From Maribacter aquivivus (GTDB taxonomy: Bacteria; Bacteroidota; Bacteroidia; Flavobacteriales; Flavobacteriaceae), in NCBI RefSeq assembly GCF_900142175.1, contig NZ_FQZX01000001.1:930001-994000 (forward strand): DNA of 64,000 bases, written 5' to 3'. Under the pieces are notes generated by a model. The model saw only the letters and a list, made by a program, of their open reading frames with translations, had not been told where the DNA came from and made no database searches. Below are positions 16,497 through 25,199 of the stretch, piece after piece (position 1 is the stretch's first letter; each line of letters starts with the position of its first letter). Both the position numbers and the translations under genes were made by a program.

Positions 16497-17821
16497 GTAG
16501 GTATTATATAAACGAATAGGCAACAGATGATGCCCCAAAAATTAATCCAGAGTAAACTGGCGTATTTGCCAGTAGTAAATATCATATTTTCTGGAAACCA
16601 ATTAAAAATTAAAAGGAAGCCAAATAACAATCCGACAAAAACACTTAAATGAAAACTGATTTTAGGTGCTTTGTCTTTCCAAAATATAAAAATAGGTGTC
16701 AAGCCTATGACCATAGTTCCGCTAATAGTGGTGGCGGACAATATTTCTGCATCTAAAAAAACAGGAATTGTACCTAACACTGCAATAGCAGCCATAGACC
16801 AACGTCCGAATTTTAAAGTGTTTCCTAAGTTTAAGTCAAGAGCCAATAGTTTAGAGAAAGACGAAAATGTGGAATCTAATGTAGAGGCTGCGGAAGTGAT
16901 CATAATGAAATTTATAACCAATAATATGATTGTTCCAAAAGCCTTTCCAACTTGTACGGCTGCCTGCCCCTGCATACCTTGAGTTTGCGCGTAAACACCA
17001 ATAATACTAAATAGAATTATACAAATAGCACCCAATACGCTAGCCCATAAAAAACTCTTTAGTGTAACTTTTGGACTACTGATAAATCCTCTATCCGTTA
17101 ATACCGGATCATGAAAGGGATAGCTGAAGGATTGTAGTAGTGCTGCGAACAGTAAATTAAGACCTGTTTCAAATGACCAAATACCAGTATTTGCAACTTC
17201 TGTAACAGATAAATCTGTTTCCTTTCCAAAAATTGTGAACAATATTACCGCTAAAAGTATAGAAAATAGCCCCATTTGGACAACATCGGTAAAAATTGAA
17301 CTACTCATACCTCCTTTTAGAACATAAGCCAGAGTCAAAGCTGTAAACACTAATATTGACCAATAGTAGGCACTGGTACCCATATCCCCAAAATAAGAAC
17401 CAATAACCATGGTGTTACTCCATACTTCATTAAATAACCGAAATGCTATTAGTATAGAAAAGATTGTAACTGCTGTTTTACCAAACTTAGACGATAGAAA
17501 ATGATGTATACTGGTGTATTTACCATGTAACCTCATTTTATAAATGACGATACCCGCAACTGCAAAAGATAAATAATATCCAGCATAAGCCACTCCACCA
17601 ACAATACCGAAATCCAAGCCTAAATTAGCGGCATTTGTAATACTCTTTGCAAAAATCCAAGATATGATCAAGCTACCCATTAACATAAAAGTATTGGGTG
17701 CTTTCTTTTTCTGGACTGCCTTAAAAAACTGGTTAGTGTCTTTTGCCCATGGGGAAAGGAAAAACAACACCAAACTTGATGCTATTATTAATCCCCATTG
17801 CCAAATTTTCACTTCAGTCAT
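16481..17821 (-). CDS. SSS-family sodium:solute symporter
   Basis: 446-aa inner-membrane symporter with about twelve to thirteen hydrophobic helices in the LeuT fold. Family marks: FNEVWSNTMVIGSYFG near residue 128, YVLKGGMSSSIFTDVVQMGLF near 165 (read in two parts), DPVLTDRGFISS near 238 and SAASTLDSTFSSFSKL near 309, the sodium-site helix with small hydroxyl residues. It would import a small solute with Na+. It lies 32 bp after susD and overlaps the fusion gene, so it probably handles the product delivered through SusCD. The substrate is unknown; sugars, amino acids, or an organo-arsenic or phosphate compound are all open. Confidence 0.87.
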   Translation of the reverse strand: MTEVKIWQWGLIIASSLVLFFLSPWAKDTNQFFKAVQKKKAPNTFMLMGSLIISWIFAKSITNAANLGLDFGIVGGVAYAGYYLSFAVAGIVIYKMRLHGKYTSIHHFLSSKFGKTAVTIFSILIAFRLFNEVWSNTMVIGSYFGDMGTSAYYWSILVFTALTLAYVLKGGMSSSIFTDVVQMGLFSILLAVILFTIFGKETDLSVTEVANTGIWSFETGLNLLFAALLQSFSYPFHDPVLTDRGFISSPKVTLKSFLWASVLGAICIILFSIIGVYAQTQGMQGQAAVQVGKAFGTIILLVINFIMITSAASTLDSTFSSFSKLLALDLNLGNTLKFGRWSMAAIAVLGTIPVFLDAEILSATTISGTMVIGLTPIFIFWKDKAPKISFHLSVFVGLLFGFLLIFNWFPENMIFTTGKYASLLWINFWGIICCLFVYIIPTWIKK

Positions 17822-17853
17822 AATTGTTCTATTTTTTCTTAACCCCTTAATTT

Positions 17854-19278
17854 TTACTCATCCCACCAAACAGGTACATTTATACTATTGCCCTCCGTAT
17901 TGTTTGAAGCATTGGTATAATTGACACTATTTAAAGCTTCTTCTTCAGAAGGATAGGGCATGCGAATCGGAATTAAATTGTTATTTAAACTAGCCGATAT
18001 CGTTTTCAATTGAGGGAAACCGGTTCTTCTATATTCTACCCAACCTTCATAACCGTTTATGCTATTGGCAATCCATTTCTGAGTGATGATATTTTCTAAT
18101 GGGTTACCATCGTCCAGTGCAGCATCAACCGTTAAATAATCCGCAGGTAGGTCTACTTGCCAGTAATCAAAAGCTTGAGTAACTCCTGTGTTATACAACA
18201 TTTCTGTATCGGCTGTTATAAGCCCTTTTTGTGCAGCTTCAGCCAATAGGAAATTTGTTTCCATGCTTGTCATGAAATTGGCGTCTAATAACCCTGTATT
18301 CTCTCTAAAAATTGTTCCTAACAAAGAATAATCAGCTAAGGAAACTCCGGCAGAGGCATCAATTCCATTTAATAGTCCATTGTAACCGTCATCTGTACTA
18401 TTTGCAAATGGTTTGTACATACGGCTAATACGTGGGTCGTTTAAACTTGTCAAAATTTCATCCATAGTTTCAGAAAGCACGTAATTATTAAAATCACCAA
18501 CCCTAAGTTGTGCCAGTCTAAAACTATTTGGCTCGCCATCGGTAAAATTGAAAATGGCATTTTCACTATTTTCGTCAATAAAATTACCATCAGTGGCTAT
18601 TGCCTGTAATTGTGAAGCGATATCTATTTTGTTTGATACACGCATTAAATATTTAATCTTCAATGAATTTGCAAAACGGATCCATCCATCCAAATCGCCA
18701 TTAAATAAAATATCACCTTCTAAGGCAATAGTACCTGTGTAGCTCTCAAGCGCAGCAATACCTTTATCGAGATTATCAAATATGCCACCTTCATCCATAT
18801 AAATAGATTCTTGAGAATCGTAAACGGGAGTCACGGTTTCTGTATCTCCCTTAAATGCTTCGGAATAAGGAACGTCACCAAATAAATCTGTTAAGCCAGC
18901 TGCCATATACGCTTTCATAATTCTTGCCGGGCCTTCATAGACAGTATAAGCAGTATTCTCTTGAGATAGATTCAATATAATTTCGTTGTCTCGTAAGTTC
19001 TGATAGAATATAGGCCACGGATTTCCACCTAATTGTGGAGATTTCAAATCATGACGATCGAATAAGTTGAAATCGAGAGCCGTACTATATTGACCTAACA
19101 GATTGCCTGCAGTAAAACCTTCATATGACATTTGTTCACCAAAATCATAGATAACTTGTCTTAACAATAGACTGGGTTGTACCGCTACAGGATCATTGGT
19201 ATTCGTATTAATTTCTTCAAAATCTTTTGTGCAGCCAACGACCAATAATAAGATTAGAATGCTATATATATGTTTCAT
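17854..19278 (-). CDS. SusD/RagB-family nutrient-binding outer-membrane lipoprotein
   Basis: 474-aa surface lipoprotein that caps the SusC channel and captures substrate. The signal peptide ends at the lipobox VVGC with C16 lipidated, followed by the NTNTNDP sequence typical of the SusD-like_2 branch. Helical TPR-like region includes IMKAYMAAGLTDLFGDVPYSEA near 120 (two parts) and the C-terminal EGWVEYRRTGFPQL near 419. Only 9 bp separate it from the upstream susC gene. Length is normal for the branch. Substrate cannot be read; location inside an arsS cluster is unusual. Confidence 0.9.
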   Translation of the reverse strand: MKHIYSILILLLVVGCTKDFEEINTNTNDPVAVQPSLLLRQVIYDFGEQMSYEGFTAGNLLGQYSTALDFNLFDRHDLKSPQLGGNPWPIFYQNLRDNEIILNLSQENTAYTVYEGPARIMKAYMAAGLTDLFGDVPYSEAFKGDTETVTPVYDSQESIYMDEGGIFDNLDKGIAALESYTGTIALEGDILFNGDLDGWIRFANSLKIKYLMRVSNKIDIASQLQAIATDGNFIDENSENAIFNFTDGEPNSFRLAQLRVGDFNNYVLSETMDEILTSLNDPRISRMYKPFANSTDDGYNGLLNGIDASAGVSLADYSLLGTIFRENTGLLDANFMTSMETNFLLAEAAQKGLITADTEMLYNTGVTQAFDYWQVDLPADYLTVDAALDDGNPLENIITQKWIANSINGYEGWVEYRRTGFPQLKTISASLNNNLIPIRMPYPSEEEALNSVNYTNASNNTEGNSINVPVWWDE

Positions 19279-19287
19279 CTTTTTTTC

Positions 19288-22200
19288 TTAAAAATTAAAT
19301 CCGGCTTTGAAACCTATGCTTCTTGTGGTGGCGTATGACATATCTTCTACGCCGCTAATAAATCCCTGTCCTTGTACCGCTAATTGCTCTGGGTCAAAAT
19401 GCGGATTTTCAGTAATTGCAAATAAGTTCTTTCCGATAAGAGATAAACTCAGCGTTGCATCTTGATTGAAAAGGCTAAGATTGTCAAACGTATAGCCAAC
19501 AGATAATTGACGCAACTTTAAAAAGGAAGCGTCATAGGTGTTGTTTTCTTCATGGTTTCTATCATAGAACTGACGATAGTAACTTTCTGCTGAAACTGCC
19601 ACTGTATTTTGTGCATAAACAGGATTGTCAGTAGTGCCTGTATTTACAACGCCTTCGGGAACAATACCACCTTCGGGTCTAAAAGCTGTTTCAGCTAATT
19701 GACCACCAACATTACCTAAAGCTCTTGTTCTAGAAACTATGATTCCGCCTTGTCGCCAATCGAAAAGGAAACCCATATTCCAGTTTTTATAATTGAACTG
19801 GTTATTGAAACCCAACATAAAATCAGGATTGTAATTACCCAATTTTTGAAGTTCATTATCTGGTATGTATCTGCCTTCATCCGTAAGAATAAAATCGCCA
19901 TTTTCATTCTTAAGATATCCTGTTCCGTATAGATCACCAACGCGACCGCCTTCTTCTGCCTGTAAAAATACCGTTTGGTTTTGACTGTCGTAGATTCTAG
20001 AGTATGCGAGTGTTAGTCGACCTTCGTCTTGTGGTAAACTTTCAACCGTAGATTTGTTGGTGCTAAAATTTAAGGTGCTGTTCCATTTTAAATTTTGACT
20101 TATTACTGGCGATATGCCTAAAATAATCTCCACACCTTTAGAGCGAACTTCGCCACCATTAACTACTTGTTGCGTATAGCCAGACGAGATACCGATAGGG
20201 AGTGAAATGATTTGATCTTTGGTCAATGCGTTATAGTAAGAAACATCGAACCGAACCTGGTCGCCAAATAAACGAACATCTGCGCCTACTTCGAATGATG
20301 ATGTTAATTCTGGTTGTAGATTAGCGTTTGCAATGGTATTAGAATTACTAAAGGTTGGTTGACCGTTAAATGGTGTCTGCGCCACAAAAGCGCCTGTAGT
20401 TTGATACGGATTTGTATCATTACCAACCTGTGCCCAACTTGCTCTTAATTTTGCAAATGATATCGCCTTAGGTAAATCAACTACTTCTGATAATATAAAA
20501 CTGCTGGATACCGACGGGTAAAAGAATGAGGTGTTATCTACTGAAAACGGAGTGGCCAAAGCACTAGACCAATCGTTTCTGCCTGTGACATCCAAAAAAA
20601 GGTAATCTTTGTACCCGAATTTTGCTAAACCGTAAAAACTGTTTATTCTTTTATTCGATTCAAACTCGAATACTTCAATAGGTGAAGCTGCATTCGATAA
20701 TCTAAATATGCCTGGTTGTGCTAAGCTTGTGGTTTGCGCTTGTGAGGTGAATGCTTTTTGATCTAATCGATTACCGCCAAGCGAAATATCAACTTTAAAG
20801 TCATTGAATTGATTTGAATAATTTAATAGAAAATCGGTATTCACTTCTCTATAGAAAACATCATGCTCGGCATAAGCACCATTAGAGAAACGATTAGAAC
20901 TATTAGCCCTTTTTAATTGGCGTAGTTCACTAGAATAATCCATTCCTGTTCGTATAGATGCCGTTATGTGCGCTGTAATATCATAGCTGGCTGAGATGTT
21001 TCCAAAAACACGATCTCTATTGAAAGAGTTGGTGTTTTCATTAAGAATGAAATACGGATTATCGAAAAAGGTGTAGTTATATGAATACTGTTGTATGCCT
21101 TCTAAATCTGGTTGCCAGTAGTTCTTTAAATTTTCAATATTTAAAGAACGTGGACCCCAAGCTACTAAAGAATAATTTGCGTTTTCAGATCCATAACCGT
21201 TAGATGGTCTGTTGTCACTATTAGAATTAATATAACTGATAGATGAATTAATACGGAGCTTATCAATGGGTTGAAAATTCAAACGTGCACTTACAGTTTG
21301 TCGGTCAAGATTAACACCAGGTATTATAGATTCGCTTCTTAAATCAGTAAACGAAAGACGATAGTTGCCTTTTTCAAATCCATTTGAAATGGCGATGTTA
21401 TTAATTAACGTTGTTCCGGTTTCATAGAAGTTCTTCAAGTTATCAGGATTAGATTTAAACTCCGTCGGTGTTATTGCATTGCCATTGTAAAGAGCAGTAT
21501 CACCACCGCGAACAATGGTACCATCTGCCAAGGTTACCGGACTATCATATTGAGGAATAAGGTTACCAACATCTAAACGTGGTCCCCAGCTGTAGGTGAT
21601 TAAGTCGTTTGTTCCACCACCTAATCCGTCTACAAAAGCAAATTCTCCGGCATTCCCTTGACCGTATTCATTTTGAAAATCGGGCAATTGAAAAGCTGAA
21701 TCCACAAAAAAGCTCGTATTATAACTTACTCCCAATCCTTTAGTGTTCTTGCCACTTTTAGTTTCAATAATAATAACACCATTAGATGCTCTAGTTCCAT
21801 AAAGAGCCGCAGCACTTGGACCTTTTAAAACAGATACTTCGGCAATATCATCAGGATTCACATCCATAGCGCCATTTCCAAAATCAATTGCTTGAAATCC
21901 CGCAGCTGCTTCATTGGTAAAGTTGAAGACCGAGTTGTTATTTATCGGCACACCGTCTACAATAAACAGCGGATTGTTATTAGAGAAAGAAGCTTCTCCA
22001 CGAATAGTAATTTTTGAAGAGGAACCAACTCCTGTTGCGCCTTGGTTAATAGTTACACCTGCTAATTTCCCCGAAAGGTTATCCAAGAAATTTACAGATT
22101 TTACCTCCGTAACTCCCTTGGCATCTAAACTTTGTACGACATAACCCAATTCTTTGGTTTCCCGCTTTAGTCCTAATGCGGTCAATACTACTTCGTCTAA

Positions 22201-22491
22201 AACTTCAGAAGAATCATTTAAAGTTATATTAATGGTTCGTCTATTGTTTATAGAAACTACTTGATTTTCAAATCCTAAAACGGAAAATTCAATTTCGCCT
22301 GATAGGTTGGGTACATTTATAGTATAAAAACCATTTTCATTGGTAGTCGATCCAGTAACGGTGCCAGACAATAGAATATTTACGTATGGTATCGTATTAC
22401 CATCGGTGTCGGTCACAATACCTGTAATTGTTTCTTGAGCATTGACCATGTTTATAATAAACAATGTCAACACTAGTACTAAGTGTTTCAT
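19288..22491 (-). CDS. SusC/RagA-family TonB-linked outer-membrane receptor
   Basis: 1067-aa TonB-dependent transporter. Signal peptide (residues 1-18, ending NAQ), CarboxypepD_reg-like domain about 20-100 (TITGIVTDTDGNTIPYVNI), plug domain about 110-245 with TIRGEASFSNNNPLFIVDG and the SusC-specific IAEVSVLKGPSAAALYGT, then the 22-strand barrel ending in aromatic GFKAGFNF. Full length and intact. It starts 52 bp downstream of the DUF2064 gene and leads into susD. It would import the substrate bound by SusD, powered by TonB-ExbBD. Confidence 0.94.
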   Translation of the reverse strand: MKHLVLVLTLFIINMVNAQETITGIVTDTDGNTIPYVNILLSGTVTGSTTNENGFYTINVPNLSGEIEFSVLGFENQVVSINNRRTINITLNDSSEVLDEVVLTALGLKRETKELGYVVQSLDAKGVTEVKSVNFLDNLSGKLAGVTINQGATGVGSSSKITIRGEASFSNNNPLFIVDGVPINNNSVFNFTNEAAAGFQAIDFGNGAMDVNPDDIAEVSVLKGPSAAALYGTRASNGVIIIETKSGKNTKGLGVSYNTSFFVDSAFQLPDFQNEYGQGNAGEFAFVDGLGGGTNDLITYSWGPRLDVGNLIPQYDSPVTLADGTIVRGGDTALYNGNAITPTEFKSNPDNLKNFYETGTTLINNIAISNGFEKGNYRLSFTDLRSESIIPGVNLDRQTVSARLNFQPIDKLRINSSISYINSNSDNRPSNGYGSENANYSLVAWGPRSLNIENLKNYWQPDLEGIQQYSYNYTFFDNPYFILNENTNSFNRDRVFGNISASYDITAHITASIRTGMDYSSELRQLKRANSSNRFSNGAYAEHDVFYREVNTDFLLNYSNQFNDFKVDISLGGNRLDQKAFTSQAQTTSLAQPGIFRLSNAASPIEVFEFESNKRINSFYGLAKFGYKDYLFLDVTGRNDWSSALATPFSVDNTSFFYPSVSSSFILSEVVDLPKAISFAKLRASWAQVGNDTNPYQTTGAFVAQTPFNGQPTFSNSNTIANANLQPELTSSFEVGADVRLFGDQVRFDVSYYNALTKDQIISLPIGISSGYTQQVVNGGEVRSKGVEIILGISPVISQNLKWNSTLNFSTNKSTVESLPQDEGRLTLAYSRIYDSQNQTVFLQAEEGGRVGDLYGTGYLKNENGDFILTDEGRYIPDNELQKLGNYNPDFMLGFNNQFNYKNWNMGFLFDWRQGGIIVSRTRALGNVGGQLAETAFRPEGGIVPEGVVNTGTTDNPVYAQNTVAVSAESYYRQFYDRNHEENNTYDASFLKLRQLSVGYTFDNLSLFNQDATLSLSLIGKNLFAITENPHFDPEQLAVQGQGFISGVEDMSYATTRSIGFKAGFNF

Positions 22492-22543
22492 ATATAGCTT
22501 TGAACTGAGGTTTCATTTACCCAACTATTGGATAAAGGGGGAT

Positions 22544-23233
22544 CTAGATAAATGAAACTACAGGAGAGCCTTTATTGTAAAGAAAGCTATTAGGTAATAG
22601 TGTTGAGAAGTTCTGTTTAGCGTAGAATAGACTTCTGTTTCTTATTAATAAACCTATAATCAACAATAACAAAGTGGATGATAGGCCAAAGGAAAACGAT
22701 AGTATGGAATGTAAATCTCTTTCGTTATCCAAATCCTGTAGAACAGGTAATTTTATTAATTCAGACGATTCTTCTTGTAACCACAATGAAATTTGGTGGT
22801 ATAAGCTGAATCGTTGCCATGGTAAATTTTGAAATTCTGCAACTTCGAAGTTAGATTTTTGCAAACCTAATAAATAGAAACCGCCATCAATAGAAGGACC
22901 AATTACAGTTTTACCTAAAGCTAATTGATTAGCAGTATGTTTAAGATGTTGCGTTTTTAAATGCGGAGTATCATTACCAATGGTAATTAAATTAGAAAAT
23001 CCTTTATCAAAAACAGTAGCAATAGCATTAGTAAAACGTTCGCCAAAAGTAGCGCCAACTTGATCTTTATCTGAAAAATGAAAAACAGGTAAACCTGTAT
23101 TTTTTGCTTTTTTAAGAGTGGTTTTGGTTAGTACATCAAATAATTGCTCACCTTTAGGAATTGACTTATTCGCCAAGTCTTCTTTGGCGGAATTGGCAAA
23201 TACCAAAATTGCAGTAGTACCCTGTGAATTCAA
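22544..23233 (-). CDS. DUF2064 (TIGR04282-type) glycosyltransferase with C-terminal membrane tail
   Basis: 229-aa protein whose first 165 residues form a GT-A-like DUF2064 domain, a family named TIGR04282 for association with arsenosugar loci. Visible marks: AILVFANSAKEDL at the start, TFGERFTNAI near 67, TIGNDTPHL near 87 and GPSIDGGFYLLGL near 117. The KTRL motif found in many relatives is absent (KSIPKG instead). A hydrophobic stretch at about 182-200 and a basic tail extend the C-terminus. The start is TTG at 23233; a stop codon immediately precedes it, so no longer protein is possible. First gene of the cluster, divergent from htrA. May glycosylate the deoxyadenosyl-arsenic product; inference. 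Confidence 0.83.
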   Translation of the reverse strand: MNSQGTTAILVFANSAKEDLANKSIPKGEQLFDVLTKTTLKKAKNTGLPVFHFSDKDQVGATFGERFTNAIATVFDKGFSNLITIGNDTPHLKTQHLKHTANQLALGKTVIGPSIDGGFYLLGLQKSNFEVAEFQNLPWQRFSLYHQISLWLQEESSELIKLPVLQDLDNERDLHSILSFSFGLSSTLLLLIIGLLIRNRSLFYAKQNFSTLLPNSFLYNKGSPVVSFI

Positions 23234-23607
23234 TTAAATTTTCTTTCTCGTTGTTAAACTTACGTAAAAATAAAGCAAAGGTTTTCTAAGTATAACTAAT
23301 TTGTATCATTAAAATAGACGAAATATCTTACTTTAAGTCAAAATGTCAGTTTTAGACCATGAGGTCGGTTTTAAGTCCCCTATTTATTATCCTACTTTTC
23401 ATATTCGACTATAAACATGCCCATAAATCGGATTAGTAACTTGTTTTTAATGTCTATTTTGACAAAATTTTATGCTTACAGACCACTTAGTCTAAAAAAT
23501 CCCTTAAAATTTCAAAAAGTTTTAGATTTTTTTTAGCATTGACAGGCATAGACATGGCATAGCTATTGCCGTAAAGACATCAGAAGAATTTTAAAAATTA
23601 ATTATAT
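23234..23607. promoter_or_regulatory. Divergent regulatory region between the DUF2064 gene and htrA
   Basis: 374 bp with no convincing gene. It holds two operator-like palindromes matching those at the tetR promoter: GACCATGAGGTC (23356-23367) and GACCACTTAGTC (23481-23492, extended to AGACCACTTAGTCT at 23480-23493). Nearer htrA are TTGACA (23539-23544), a TAGCTA at 23560-23565 and a direct repeat GGCATAG at 23545 and 23556, which may form the htrA promoter. On the minus strand AACCTTTG near 23277-23284 is one base from the -7 consensus. Confidence 0.5.
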
Positions 23608-25122
23608 ATGAAATCAGACACAAATACCAAAGGCGCTTGGAAGGTTTACCTCTTCTCAGCGGTTATTGCCCTTGCAGTTAGTTTAGGGGTAATACAATTT
23701 AACAAACAAAACGAAAAAGAAAACACAGGAGTAACGGTGGTTGAATCTGTTCCTGGTGCACATGCGTTGTATACAAAGGATAACGAAGGAAATATTAAAC
23801 CGTTAGATTTTACCGATACTTCAGAGAAGGTTCTAGATGCTGTGGTGCATATTAAATCTACCCAAACGGGATCATCCTATCAAAATCAAGGAGCTAGGGA
23901 ATTGCCAGATCCTTTTAAAGAGTTTTTTGGTGATATGTTTAAAGGACAATCTCCAGAAGGTACGCGTTCGCAACCTAGGGTTGGTACGGGATCAGGAGTT
24001 ATCATTAACGACAAAGGTTATATAGTAACCAATAATCATGTAATTGACAATGCAGATGAGGTTGAGGTTACCTTATATAATAACCAATCTTACAAGGCTA
24101 CCGTAATAGGTACGGATCCAACTACAGATTTAGCACTTTTACAGATTAAGGCTGACAATCTTAAAACTATGTCATTGGTAAATTCAGATGATGTTGAAGT
24201 GGGAGAATGGGTGTTGGCTGTAGGTAATCCGCTTGGGTTGAACTCTACGGTTACTGCAGGTATCGTAAGTGCAAAGGCAAGAAATATTCATATTAATGCC
24301 GATAAATTTGCTGTAGAAAGTTTTATACAGACAGATGCAGCTATTAACCCTGGTAATAGTGGTGGTGCGCTAGTGAATCTTGACGGTAATTTGGTTGGAA
24401 TTAATACGGCTATTGCCAGTACAACCGGTACTTATACCGGGTATGGATTTGCTGTACCTAGTAATATAGTAACCAAAGTGGTTGAAGACCTTTTAAAATA
24501 TGGTAACGTGCAACGTGGTATGCTAGGGGTAACCATTAGAACGATGGATAGTAACTTGGCCAAAGAGAAAGATGTTGATTTTACCAAAGGAGTTTGGGTA
24601 GAGCAAGTTGGTGAAGATAGTGGTGCAGATTTGGCAGGTATTAAATCCGGAGATATTATTATTAGTGTAAATGGTAAAGAAACGGCTACATCACCAAGAC
24701 TGCAAGAAATTATTGCAGGTAAACGACCAGGTGATAAAGTGACTATTGTAGTAAATAGAAACGGTAAAGAAAAAGAGCTAGATGTAGAGCTTCATAACTC
24801 TCAAGGTGGTACCAATATTATAAAGAAAGAAGATAAAGAAGTATTCAACCTTCTTGGAGCCGATTTTGAAAATGTCAATAAAGAGATAGGAAAGAAGTTT
24901 GGTTTAGACGGTGCTGTTCAGGTGACTAAATTATATCCTGGGAAAATCAAGAAAGAAACCCAAATGCGTGAAGGGTTTATTATTACACATATTGACGGTA
25001 AACGTGTAAAAGATATTGATGATGTAGCATCTGCGCTAGAGGGTAAAAAAGGTGGAGTTATGTTAGAAGGTATTTATGAAGACGGAAGTAAATATTATTA
25101 TGCCTTCGGATTAGATTCATAG
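23608..25122 (+). CDS. HtrA/Do-type periplasmic serine protease
   Basis: 504-aa DegP/DegQ-like protease and chaperone for misfolded envelope proteins. A membrane anchor or uncleaved signal lies at residues 12-30. The trypsin-like domain (about 75-280) has the triad H144 (TNNHVIDNADEV), D174 (TTDLALLQI) and S251 (NPGNSGGALV). Two PDZ domains follow, about 290-385 and 415-500. ATG at 23608; promoter region shared with the arsenosugar cluster. A canonical terminator follows at 25144. Full length with intact active site. Confidence 0.95.
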   Translation: MKSDTNTKGAWKVYLFSAVIALAVSLGVIQFNKQNEKENTGVTVVESVPGAHALYTKDNEGNIKPLDFTDTSEKVLDAVVHIKSTQTGSSYQNQGARELPDPFKEFFGDMFKGQSPEGTRSQPRVGTGSGVIINDKGYIVTNNHVIDNADEVEVTLYNNQSYKATVIGTDPTTDLALLQIKADNLKTMSLVNSDDVEVGEWVLAVGNPLGLNSTVTAGIVSAKARNIHINADKFAVESFIQTDAAINPGNSGGALVNLDGNLVGINTAIASTTGTYTGYGFAVPSNIVTKVVEDLLKYGNVQRGMLGVTIRTMDSNLAKEKDVDFTKGVWVEQVGEDSGADLAGIKSGDIIISVNGKETATSPRLQEIIAGKRPGDKVTIVVNRNGKEKELDVELHNSQGGTNIIKKEDKEVFNLLGADFENVNKEIGKKFGLDGAVQVTKLYPGKIKKETQMREGFIITHIDGKRVKDIDDVASALEGKKGGVMLEGIYEDGSKYYYAFGLDS

Positions 25123-25143
25123 TCCGCATTAATGATTAATTTT

Positions 25144-25182
25144 ATGCCGAGCGGATAATAGTATTCGTTCGGCATTTTTTTT
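25144..25182 (+). terminator. Rho-independent terminator of htrA
   Basis: ATGCCGAGCG (25144-25153) pairs with CGTTCGGCAT (25166-25175), one G-T wobble in ten pairs, followed by a run of T. It ends 18 bp before the patatin gene starts. Confidence 0.8.
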
Positions 25183-25199
25183 GAATTAATTCTAGATAG

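Noticed and set aside
16671..16982. 103-codon + strand frame opposite the symporter
   Set aside because: Antisense shadow of a conserved membrane protein; no homology-like features.
23344..23415. 23-codon ORF in the htrA/DUF2064 divergent region
   Set aside because: It overlaps an operator-like palindrome and shows no start context; more likely chance.
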